Below, one piece after another: positions 53,489-60,759 of a stretch of 64,000 nucleotides of DNA (within the stretch, counting starts at the first letter, position 1; each line of letters begins with the position of its first letter). This stretch comes from JAQGMV01 sp035626595 (GTDB lineage: Bacteria > Pseudomonadota > Gammaproteobacteria > Burkholderiales > SG8-41). The notes below the pieces were generated by a model. It had not been told where the DNA came from. It searched no databases and saw only the letters and a program-made list of their open reading frames with translations. The stretch covers positions 1-64,000 of the forward strand of contig DASPNJ010000090.1 of the NCBI GenBank assembly GCA_035626595.1, read 5' to 3'. Made by a program: the position numbers and the translations under genes.

Positions 53489-53686
53489 TCACTGCAGCCG
53501 GTCGTCCTCGCTCATTCCCGCTTCGTCGCGTCTGCGCTGAACCGCGAAACGCACCGCGTCGAGCATGCAGTCGACCTGGGTCGCGAAGCTGTCGGCCGAG
53601 CCGATCTCGGTCTCGGTGTCGTCCACGTGCTTCCAGCGCCACCGCGCCTCTGCGTCCTGCTCGAACTGCCACTGCTGCTGTGTCAA
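53489..53686 (-). CDS. Small hypothetical protein with WxF...RWxW pattern
   Basis: It is 65 aa from a TTG at 53686, chosen because AAAGGA lies about seven bases upstream; an ATG at 53749 would add 21 unlike residues. The core is WQFEQDAEARWRWKHVDD, then SADSFATQVDCMLDAVRF. The same layout (W-x-F, RWxW, S-A-x-x-F, C-x-x-DA) recurs in the gene at 55069-55296, so the two look paralogous. The pattern is reminiscent of DUF1508/YegP-type small proteins. Function is unknown. Confidence 0.6.
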   Translation of the reverse strand: MTQQQWQFEQDAEARWRWKHVDDTETEIGSADSFATQVDCMLDAVRFAVQRRRDEAGMSEDDRLQ

Positions 53687-53944
53687 AGCGGTTCCTTTGC
53701 AGATGCCAAACCCGCACCGATATGCAAGCACTATGCCGCTTACGCTCATCGGACATTACCAATGACCCGCACGAATGTACCCAGCGCGAGCGGCGCCCGC
53801 ATCATTCGAACAAAGCTTGACGCAGCAACGGGTTATCGCTTAAATAGCGCGCTTTCCGCGCGCCTGCGCGCGTGCGGAACCCCGGCTTTCCTCCCCCTTC
53901 AGCAGCGACGCACGTTCCGCCGATGTCAGGGCGGTGGATGAGTT
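53687..53944. other. Intergenic stretch with no convincing gene
   Basis: A 59-codon rightward frame (53762-53941) and short leftward frames are present. None has a ribosome-binding site, recognisable composition or a family pattern. I see no promoter or repeat in this part. Confidence 0.5.
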
Positions 53945-54105
<161 letters not shown>

Positions 54106-54124
54106 CCTCCCCTAAACTCGCTGC

Positions 54125-54817
54125 ATGGCTGAACCACGACATGCCGTCGACCGCGGCATCTGGGCGCTCTGGTACGACGTCCCCGAGGCGCAGAGAAGCG
54201 AGTACGAAGACTGGTTCTTCAACGTGCACATACCGGAGAAGCTCGCGCGTCCCGGTTATCTCTGGGCCGCGCATTACGCGCTGCAATCGCAGAAGGGCTA
54301 CCTGAGCTTCTTCGGCGGCGAAAACGCGCACACGTTCATGAATCCCGGCCCGGCGCAGCTCGCGCAGCGTCAGAGCGCCGAGACGAAGCGCTTCATCGCG
54401 ATGCGGCAGGCCACCGCGTCATGCGTGCTGTCGGAAGAAACGCGCGTCGACGGTCCGGAGGCGAGCCTGCGCGCCAGCGACGGAACGCCCGGGCCCGTCA
54501 TTCAGTTCGGGACCTACAACGCCACGAGTCCCGCGGTCGAAGATGACCTCGGCAGCTGGTACGCGCAGGAGCGGCTGCCGCTGCTGTCCAGACTGCCCGG
54601 GTGCGTCGGCGCCCGCAAGATGCTCGCGAGCGTGGGTGAATACAAGCACGCGATCCTGCATGAATTCGCGTCGCTGGAGCTGCGGGAACACCATTTCGGG
54701 CCGCACGAAGCGCAGGCGCATGACCCGAACACGTGGATGGGGCGCGTCCGCAGACATCTCACGCACGCGCCGCGTTCGCCGGCGCTCGGTGTGCGCCTCT
54801 GGCCCGCGCCGGGCTGA
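54125..54817 (+). CDS. Hypothetical protein, probable duplicated dimeric alpha/beta-barrel
   Basis: It is 230 aa without signal or membrane segments. Two halves show a similar plan: WALWYDVPEAQRSEYEDWFF then a short block ending HIPEKL near the N-terminus, and FGTYNATSPAVEDDLGSWY then ERLPLLSRLPGCVGARK in the second half. Such W/Y-x(5)-E-x-x-x-W-Y-x-x-x-H/E-x-P-x-L patterns are typical of EthD-like ferredoxin-fold barrels. The fold is inferred from this pattern, and the activity is unknown. It starts 19 bases after tRNA-Phe. Confidence 0.75.
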   Translation: MAEPRHAVDRGIWALWYDVPEAQRSEYEDWFFNVHIPEKLARPGYLWAAHYALQSQKGYLSFFGGENAHTFMNPGPAQLAQRQSAETKRFIAMRQATASCVLSEETRVDGPEASLRASDGTPGPVIQFGTYNATSPAVEDDLGSWYAQERLPLLSRLPGCVGARKMLASVGEYKHAILHEFASLELREHHFGPHEAQAHDPNTWMGRVRRHLTHAPRSPALGVRLWPAPG

Positions 54818-54826
54818 ACTGATTCC

Positions 54827-54931
54827 TTATGCTGCCGCGATCAAGCGCTGCGCTTCTTCCACGCTGCGCGCACGCGCAACGGCAGTGGCACAGCGGAGGA
54901 ATACGACGGCGTTCACGATTCGATCCAGCAT
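54827..54931 (-). CDS. Possible small protein, 34 aa
   Basis: A short frame starts MLDRIVNAVVFLRCATAVAR and ends RLIAAA, with a very strong ribosome-binding site (AGAGGAG, six bases before the ATG). It is amphipathic and basic in the middle. No family is recognised. The good SD in an otherwise gene-free 250 bases is the main support. It could be a regulatory peptide or a chance frame. Confidence 0.45.
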   Translation of the reverse strand: MLDRIVNAVVFLRCATAVARARSVEEAQRLIAAA

Positions 54932-55068
54932 GGCTTTCTCCTCTGCAAAAAGAAAGTCAAAGCTAACGGATCGCTGCTGCAGCGCGGCATGAAGTTCCGC
55001 ACAGTCGCCGAATCAGGCGCAGTACAGTGAGACTTTGATCACGGCGGCGCCGAGCGCCCGCCCCGCCG

Positions 55069-55296
55069 CTACTCCTCTCGATCGCGGCTGCGGCGGTCCA
55101 CCACCGGCTTCAGAGGCACGTAGCCATGGGTAGTCGCGTCTTCTATGCATTCGGTGAGCGAATCGAAAGTGCCCGCCGAACGGTCGTTGACGCCGCCGGG
55201 ACGCACCACGCTCCACACCCATCTCCCGCCCGTCACGGTGAACGACCACGAGTGCCGCCTCTCTACGAAGCCGGGTTTGTTCGGCATTTCGTTCAT
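55069..55296 (-). CDS. Small hypothetical protein, paralogue-like to 53489, co-translated with the UGA thioredoxin
   Basis: It is 75 aa. The core is WSFTVTGGRWVWSVVRPG, then SAGTFDSLTECIEDATTHGY, matching the W-x-F, RWxW, S-A-x-x-F, C-x-x-DA layout of the gene at 53489. The ATG overlaps the thioredoxin stop (ATGA), so translation of this gene would require ribosomes to pass the in-frame UGA upstream or to start independently. An internal ATG (third codon after the first) is possible. Function is unknown. Confidence 0.7.
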   Translation of the reverse strand: MNEMPNKPGFVERRHSWSFTVTGGRWVWSVVRPGGVNDRSAGTFDSLTECIEDATTHGYVPLKPVVDRRSRDREE

Positions 55297-55748
55297 CGCT
55301 CGGCGCGGCCGCAGCTCTGCTGGGACGTGCGCATCGACGCATCTACCGACGCCCGCTGCACGAACTTGTGCAGCGTGACGCCCTCGTCGGCGTTTCGAAA
55401 GCCGAACGTACGGCAGATCTGCTGTCCTTTGGAATCGAGGAAGATCAGATTCGGCGTGCCGCGAACGCCGAATTGCTTCGCGAGCTGATTGTTGCCGCTA
55501 TAGACCTCGCTCTCGACGAAGTGATAGCTCGGCTTGTAGGTGGACGCCAGCCGCTCGGTCTTGAGGAGCCCTTCCAGGGCCCGGCAGCCCGCTCAGTTCT
55601 CGGCGGTGAAAAAAATCATCACGGGTTTGCCGTCCTTCGCGGCCGCTGCAAGCGCCTGGTCGAGCGAGACGTGCTTGTAACCGGACGGAAAGCCGGCGAA
55701 CGCCGGCAACGACAGCAGGAGAGACGACAGGATTGCAATAGCGCGCAT
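55293..55748 (-). CDS. Thioredoxin-fold protein with in-frame UGA at the active site (candidate selenoprotein)
   Basis: It is 151 codons with UGA as codon 52 (55593-55595). The start is supported by GGAAGGAG about eight bases before the ATG. A signal peptide (MRAIAILSSLLLSLPAFAG) predicts export. The thioredoxin core reads KPVMIFFTAEN-U-AGC-RALEGLL, so UGA takes the place of the first Cys of a CxxC (U52, C55). The fold continues with FGVRGTPNLIFLDSKG (cis-Pro loop) and ends with an ATGA overlap. A 6-bp hairpin with loop TGGAA begins 10 bases after the UGA, putting its loop 16 bases downstream, within the range described for bacterial SECIS. Alternatives are a recent nonsense mutation or sequencing error. 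No Sec machinery gene is in the window. Confidence 0.72.
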
Positions 55749-55868
55749 CTAAGAGCTCCTTCCAACGTGCATCTTGATCGACTTGCCTCGAACTAACGCT
55801 CGTCCCGCACCGCGCGTGCGCCTGGGAGAGCTTGTTTACAATGGCGAGTCCTCCGGCAATCTTAAACG

Positions 55869-56846
55869 ATGAATACGCGCTTCCCCGCCATCCTCGCATG
55901 CGCGCTCGCTACAGCAATCACGGGCGCCGCCGCGGCCCAGACCGCGGGCTATCCGACTCGTCCTCTGCGGCTGATCGTCCCATTCCCGCCCGGCGGCGGT
56001 AACGACATCCTGGCCCGTGCAGTCGGCCAGCGCCTCGCCGAGGTGATCGGCCAGCAGGTCGTGGTGGACAACCGCGGCGGCGCCGGCGGCGTCATCGGCG
56101 GCGAGCTGGCGGCGACCGCGCCGCCCGACGGCTACACGCTCTTTCTCGGCAGTCTCGGTGGCCTCGCGCACAATCCGGCGCTCAAGCCGAACCTGCCCTA
56201 CAACCCGCCGCGCGACTTTGCGCCGATCTCGCTGCTGGCGACATCGTCGTTCATCGTCGCCGCGCATCCTTCGGTGCCGGTGAAGTCGATCGCGGACTTG
56301 ATTGCGCTCGCGAAAGCGAAGCCGAACACGCTCAATTACGCGTCGGCCGGACCGGGGTCTTCGCTCCACATGACGGGCGAGCTCTTCAAGTACGCGACGG
56401 GCACGCAGATCGTGCACGTGCCGTACAAGGGCACGGGCCCCGCGCTCATCGATCTCGTCGCCGGCCGCACTCAGCTCATCTTCAGCACGATGCCGCCGGC
56501 CCTGCCGCACGTGAAAAGCGGGAAGCTCCGCGCGCTCGCCACGACCGCAGCCAAGCGTGCGGCCGCGACGCCCGATGTGCCGACGGTTGCGGAATCCGGC
56601 GTGAAAGGCTTCGACGTCTCCAATTGGCAAGGCATCGTTACGCAGACGAAGGTGCCGGCGGCCATCGTGAAAAAGCTGCACGCGGACCTCATGAAGACGC
56701 TCGCGCTGCCCGGCATGTCCGACACGCTGATGGCGCAAGGCCTGGAGCCCGCCAGCAGCACGCCGCAGCAATTCGCCGCGCTGATCCGTTCGGAGATCGA
56801 GAAGTACCGCAAGCTCGTCGTTGCGGCACGCATCACCGTCGACTGA
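55869..56846 (+). CDS. Bug/TctC-family tripartite tricarboxylate transporter substrate-binding protein (copy 1)
   Basis: Periplasmic receptor for carboxylates or other small anions. It is 325 aa. The signal peptide is NTRFPAILACALATAITGAA. The mature start YPTRPLRLIVPFPPGGGNDI, the VVDNRGGAGG block and HVPYKGTGPALIDLVAGR are hallmarks of the Bug family. No TctA or TctB membrane partner is near. A -10-like TTTACAAT lies about 35 bases upstream. It precedes copy 2 by 15 bases. Confidence 0.93.
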   Translation: MNTRFPAILACALATAITGAAAAQTAGYPTRPLRLIVPFPPGGGNDILARAVGQRLAEVIGQQVVVDNRGGAGGVIGGELAATAPPDGYTLFLGSLGGLAHNPALKPNLPYNPPRDFAPISLLATSSFIVAAHPSVPVKSIADLIALAKAKPNTLNYASAGPGSSLHMTGELFKYATGTQIVHVPYKGTGPALIDLVAGRTQLIFSTMPPALPHVKSGKLRALATTAAKRAAATPDVPTVAESGVKGFDVSNWQGIVTQTKVPAAIVKKLHADLMKTLALPGMSDTLMAQGLEPASSTPQQFAALIRSEIEKYRKLVVAARITVD

Positions 56847-56861
56847 GGAGGGAAACGTCAC

Positions 56862-57824
56862 ATGAGCCGGAGCATCGTGGGTGCGCTCGCGCTTGTCGCC
56901 GCCGTAGCCGCCGCACACGCACAGGAATATCCCGCGAAACCCGTGCGCCTGATCATTCCATGGGCCGCGGGCGGATCGACGGACTCGATCGGTCGCATAC
57001 TCTTGCCGAAGCTCGTGGAGGCGACCGGGCAGCAATGGATCATCGATAACCGCAGCGGCGCCACCGGCACGATCGGGCACGCCCTGGCGGCGAAGGCGCC
57101 CGCCGACGGCTACACGCTGCTGCTCGCCACGAACAGCACGTTCGCGATCGCGCCCCACCTCTACAAGACGCTCCAGTACGACAACGAAAAAGCGTTCGCG
57201 CCGATCTCGCTGGTGGCGATCAGCCCGCAGATTCTCTCGGTGCATCCGTCACTGCCGGTGAAATCGGTGAAGGACCTGATCGCGCTTGCCCGTGCGAAAC
57301 CTGACCAGATCCCGTTTTCGACCGCCGGGGTCGGCGCAACGAGCCACATGGCGACCGAGCTGCTCATGAACCTGGCCAAGATCCGGCTTCGGCACGTGCC
57401 GTACAAGGGCGGCGCGCCGTCGGCGCAGGCGCTGATCGGCGGCGAGACCGCCCTTTCGTTCGTGGACGTGATCACGGCGCTTCCGCAGGCGCAGGCCGGA
57501 AGGCTGCGCCCGATCGCGACCAGCACCGCGAAACGCACGTCGCTCATGCCGGAGCTGCCGACGATCGCGGAATCGGGTCTGCCCGGCTTCGAATCCGTCA
57601 CGTCATTCGCCCTGTTCGCGCCGGCGGGCACGCCGAAGGACGCCATCGCCAAAGTGCACCGGGAAGCGACGCGCGCGCTCGGCGCGGCCGACGTGCGCGA
57701 CAAATTACGCGCGCAGGGGATCGACCCGGTGGGCAGCACGCCCGAAGAGCTCACGGCCCATCAGAAACGCGAAACCGCGAAGTGGGGCAAGGTCATTCGC
57801 GAGCAGAACATCAAGTTCGAATGA
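56862..57824 (+). CDS. Bug/TctC-family substrate-binding protein (copy 2)
   Basis: It is 320 aa. The signal peptide is SRSIVGALALVAAVAAAHA. YPAKPVRLIIPWAAGGSTDS, WIIDNRSGATGTIGHALAA and RHVPYKGGAPSAQALIGGE are family blocks. It is clearly a paralogue of copy 1, with differences in the ligand loops (WAAGGSTDSI versus FPPGGGNDIL), so substrates probably differ. It shares a transcript with copy 1 and converges on the LLM gene. Confidence 0.93.
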   Translation: MSRSIVGALALVAAVAAAHAQEYPAKPVRLIIPWAAGGSTDSIGRILLPKLVEATGQQWIIDNRSGATGTIGHALAAKAPADGYTLLLATNSTFAIAPHLYKTLQYDNEKAFAPISLVAISPQILSVHPSLPVKSVKDLIALARAKPDQIPFSTAGVGATSHMATELLMNLAKIRLRHVPYKGGAPSAQALIGGETALSFVDVITALPQAQAGRLRPIATSTAKRTSLMPELPTIAESGLPGFESVTSFALFAPAGTPKDAIAKVHREATRALGAADVRDKLRAQGIDPVGSTPEELTAHQKRETAKWGKVIREQNIKFE

Positions 57825-57881
57825 CAAAGCGCGAGCGGCTGTCCGGACGGCGCCGGCTCAGTCACTCGCAGGCCGGCTGAA

Positions 57882-58943
57882 TCAGGCTGCCGCGCGCGCC
57901 TTCGCCGACTTGCTGAACTGCGGCGCCACCTTGCCCATGAAGAGCCGAATGCTGTTTTCGGCGACCTCATAGGGCATCGGGCCGATTCGAAAAACCATCA
58001 GCAGACCGCCGACGCCGATCTTGTCGATCTTCGCGATCTCTTCCGCGACCGTGGCGGGTGAGCCGCAGATGATCGAGTGCTGTGCCTGATCGCGCGCCGG
58101 GACGCCTGTTTCCTGCTTAAGCAGCAGGCCCTGCTCTTCGTAGACCTTCTTGCGCATGAGCTTGCGAAACTCCTGCTGATGCTCGAAAGCCGGCAGCGCG
58201 AGCCGTTTCGCCTCGGCATCGGTCTCCGCGACGAAGATGTTGCGCCAGATCCAGGTGTCGTCGACGCAACGCGCAACCGTCTGCTCGTCATAACCCGAGT
58301 CGCGCAGGGTCCTGCGATAGAGATCCATGCGGTGCTTCGTCACCTCGTTCGTCTGGATGTTCATGAGAAAGGGGCGGCCTTCACGGGCCATGCCGAGCAT
58401 GGCTTCTTCGCTCGCGCAGGCGCGCACGATCGGCGGATGCGGTTTGGTGTAGGGCACCGGCCGCAGCTTGGGCAGCTGGATGTTCCAGTACTTACCCTCG
58501 TGCCGATAGTTCTCGGTGGTCCACGCCTCGATCATGATCTTCTCGGACTCGATCAGTCTTTCGTAGGCTTCCGCCGGGTCGATGCCGTAGCCCTGATAGT
58601 CGTAGACGTTGTAGGCGGTGCCGCGGCCGAGGCCCACCGTGAGACGGCCGCTGCTGATGTTGTCGATGAGGGACATCTGCTCGGCCATGCGGATCGGGTG
58701 ATGGAGCGACATCTGCGCGACCGCGAAACCGATGTGGATGCGCTTCGTGCTGGCAGCGAGCGCGGCCGCGAAGCTCACGGGATCGACGTACGCGCAGATG
58801 CCGTCGAAGTGGTGTTCCGCGAGCCACAGCATGTCCATCCCGAGCTCGTCGCAGAGCTGACCTTCGCGCAGGCTTTCGTTGATGATGCGGTGGTCGAGCT
58901 CCGGGGTCGCCGCGGCGGGAAAGAGAAAATTGCTGAATTTCAT
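57882..58943 (-). CDS. LLM-class flavin-dependent oxidoreductase
   Basis: Luciferase-like TIM-barrel monooxygenase using FMNH2 (or F420-type flavin in some relatives). It is 353 aa from ATG 58943, which gives MKFSNFLFPAAATPELDHR. Upstream open frame overlaps the binding-protein gene and is not coding. The WLAEHHFDGICAYVDPVSFA block and GLGRGTAYNVYDYQGYG are typical of the bacterial luciferase family. It is co-directional with binding protein 3 and the GntR regulator, so all three may form an operon acting on one imported compound. Confidence 0.92.
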   Translation of the reverse strand: MKFSNFLFPAAATPELDHRIINESLREGQLCDELGMDMLWLAEHHFDGICAYVDPVSFAAALAASTKRIHIGFAVAQMSLHHPIRMAEQMSLIDNISSGRLTVGLGRGTAYNVYDYQGYGIDPAEAYERLIESEKIMIEAWTTENYRHEGKYWNIQLPKLRPVPYTKPHPPIVRACASEEAMLGMAREGRPFLMNIQTNEVTKHRMDLYRRTLRDSGYDEQTVARCVDDTWIWRNIFVAETDAEAKRLALPAFEHQQEFRKLMRKKVYEEQGLLLKQETGVPARDQAQHSIICGSPATVAEEIAKIDKIGVGGLLMVFRIGPMPYEVAENSIRLFMGKVAPQFSKSAKARAAA

Positions 58944-58959
58944 CGCGATCCTTTGTCGG

Positions 58960-59949
58960 TCATTCAGGGCGGATATCGTTCTCGCGCGCGACGCGCGTCC
59001 ATTTTTGAATCTCGGTGCGCAGGGTGCGTCCGAATTCGGCGCTCGACGACACCCACGGCTCGGCGCCCACCGCGGCAAGTCGCTGCGCGGTCTCCGGCTC
59101 GCGCAACACCGTTCCGATCGTCGCATTGAGCTTGCCGAGCAGCGCCGGGGGCACGCTGGCAGGCGCGAGCATGCCCCACCAGATGCTGATCTCCGCGCCC
59201 GGCGCGCCGCTTTCGGCGATCGTCGGCACCTCCGGCAGCAGCGCCGCCCTTTTCGCGCTGGTCACCGCGAGCGCTTTGACTTTCCCGGCGCGAACCTGCG
59301 GCAGCGTGAGCGGCATCGAGCCCCACATGAGCTGCACCTGCCCCGCGATCACGTCGGTCAGGGCCGGTGCGCCGCCCTTGTAAGGCACGTGAGTCATCCG
59401 CACGCCGGCTACGCGCGAGAACAGCGCGCCGCCGAAGTGGTTGATCCCGCCGATGCCCGCCGACGCGTAATTGAGGCTGCCGGGCTTCGCGCGCGCGATC
59501 CCGATCAAGCCTTTCACGTCGCTCGCGGGAAACGACGCGTGAGCGGCGACGACGAGCGGCCCGGCGCCGAGCGTCGCCACCGGCGCGAACGATGCCGCCG
59601 AGTCGTACGGCAGCTTCGGATGGACCGCGGCGCTCATGGTGTGCGAGACCGACATCAGCATGAGCGTATGGCCGTCGGGCGTAGCCCGTGCGGTGTGATC
59701 GCTCGCGATCATGCCATTCGCGCCGGGGCGGTTCTCGACCACCACCGGCTGGCCGAATCGCTCCGCGAGCTTCGACCCGACGAACCGGGCGAGGAGGTCG
59801 TTGCTGCTCGCGGGCAGAAAGCCGAGGACGATGCGCATCGGGCGCGCCGGGAACTCGCTTTGCGCGAGGGCGGGCAGCGCCCACAGCGCCAGCAACGCAG
59901 TCAGCGCGACAGCTCGGCGCTTATGAATACCGGTCTCGCCGACGCTCAA
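58960..59949 (-). CDS. Bug/TctC-family substrate-binding protein (copy 3)
   Basis: It is 329 aa from a TTG at 59949. The signal peptide is KRRAVALTALLALWALPALA. FPARPMRIVLGFLPASSNDL, VVVENRPGANGMIASDHTA and THVPYKGGAPALTDVIAGQ are family blocks. It lies between the LLM gene (17-base gap) and gntR (3-base gap), so it is probably in that operon. It is more distant from copies 1 and 2 (FLPASSNDL in the first ligand loop). Confidence 0.92.
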   Translation of the reverse strand: MSVGETGIHKRRAVALTALLALWALPALAQSEFPARPMRIVLGFLPASSNDLLARFVGSKLAERFGQPVVVENRPGANGMIASDHTARATPDGHTLMLMSVSHTMSAAVHPKLPYDSAASFAPVATLGAGPLVVAAHASFPASDVKGLIGIARAKPGSLNYASAGIGGINHFGGALFSRVAGVRMTHVPYKGGAPALTDVIAGQVQLMWGSMPLTLPQVRAGKVKALAVTSAKRAALLPEVPTIAESGAPGAEISIWWGMLAPASVPPALLGKLNATIGTVLREPETAQRLAAVGAEPWVSSSAEFGRTLRTEIQKWTRVARENDIRPE

Positions 59950-59952
59950 TTG

Positions 59953-60678
59953 TCAGTCCTCCAGCTCGCCGGAAGCGGCGCTCAGGAAGCGCTCCTTGCC
60001 GCGCAGGATATGGTTCTCCATGGTCGCCGCCGCGCGCGTCGCGTCGCGGCTTGCGATCGCATCGACGATCGTGTGGTGCTCCCGGTTGGACGCTTCCAGT
60101 GCGCTCTTAGAGACGAGCCCGCGCCGCCGAAAGAGCCGAGACTCCTTGCCCAACCCCTGATAGACCGCCTGCAGGCGGCGGTTGCCGGCCGCGTGCACGA
60201 GCGCGGCGTGAAACTCGACGTTCAGATCCTGGAAACGCGCTGTCTCGCCTTCGGCGCAGGCCGCATCCATCGCAACCGTCAGGTCACGCAGCTGGGCGAG
60301 TTGCTCGGGCGTGATACGCTGCGCCACGAGCTGCCCGGCGAGCCGCATGAGACCGGCGCGCAGATCGTAGAGATCGACCACTTCCGCGTGCGTGAGCTTG
60401 CGGACGAAAAAGCCGCGGTTGGCGCGCGCCTCCAGCAGCCCCGCCTGAACCAGCGAGCGGCACGCCTCGCGCACCGGGCCGCGGCTGATGCCGAGCCGCG
60501 CCGCGAGCGCGAGCTCGTTGATGCGCGCCCCGAGCTCGAGGTCGGCATCCAGGATCATGCGCTCGATCTCCGTCTCGCAGATTGCGACCAGCGTCTGGGA
60601 TCGCCGCGTTTCCACGGCCTGCTCGGCATCGGTCGACAATGCCGGAGTAGCGCGCTTGCGTAAGGGGGAGACGCTCAT
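59953..60678 (-). CDS. GntR-family transcriptional regulator (FadR/VanR type)
   Basis: It is 241 aa. The N-terminal winged helix (about 40-105) includes NELALAARLGISRGPVREAC, and the C-terminal all-helical FCD domain (about 110-225) has the metal/effector histidines in NVEFHAALVHAAG and NREHHTIVDAI. It is divergent from hyuA across 81 bases, so it probably controls both hyuAB and its own operon in response to a carboxylate-type ligand. Confidence 0.92.
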   Translation of the reverse strand: MSVSPLRKRATPALSTDAEQAVETRRSQTLVAICETEIERMILDADLELGARINELALAARLGISRGPVREACRSLVQAGLLEARANRGFFVRKLTHAEVVDLYDLRAGLMRLAGQLVAQRITPEQLAQLRDLTVAMDAACAEGETARFQDLNVEFHAALVHAAGNRRLQAVYQGLGKESRLFRRRGLVSKSALEASNREHHTIVDAIASRDATRAAATMENHILRGKERFLSAASGELED

Positions 60679-60701
60679 GAGGGTCAGGACGATAAGCGGG
60701 A

Positions 60702-60731
60702 TGAGATTAAACTGTCAACAGATTACAATCC
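60702..60731. promoter_or_regulatory. Divergent promoter region and possible GntR operator
   Basis: Leftward, TTGACA is at 60718-60713 with TTATCG 17 bases on. Rightward, TACAAT is at 60724-60729. Between them lies CTGTCAACAG, which has complementary CTGT/ACAG ends, and GATT...AATC flank it. This fits a FadR/VanR-type GntR operator, by inference only. Confidence 0.4.
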
Positions 60732-60759
60732 GTACTCGCATAAGACGCCGAGACTGCCA

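Noticed and set aside
53762..53941. 59-codon rightward ORF before tRNA-Phe
   Set aside because: No ribosome-binding site, low-complexity basic composition and no family pattern. Likely a chance frame.
55293..55748. Reading the thioredoxin gene as a plain pseudogene or as two ORFs
   Set aside because: The only defect is the UGA at the catalytic Cys position, and the part after it has no start codon of its own but keeps a complete fold and an ATGA link. Kept as a candidate selenoprotein with the pseudogene option stated.
55498..55899. Leftward 133-codon ORF overlapping the thioredoxin gene in another frame
   Set aside because: It overlaps both the binding-protein start and the thioredoxin core, has arginine-rich shadow composition and no SD.
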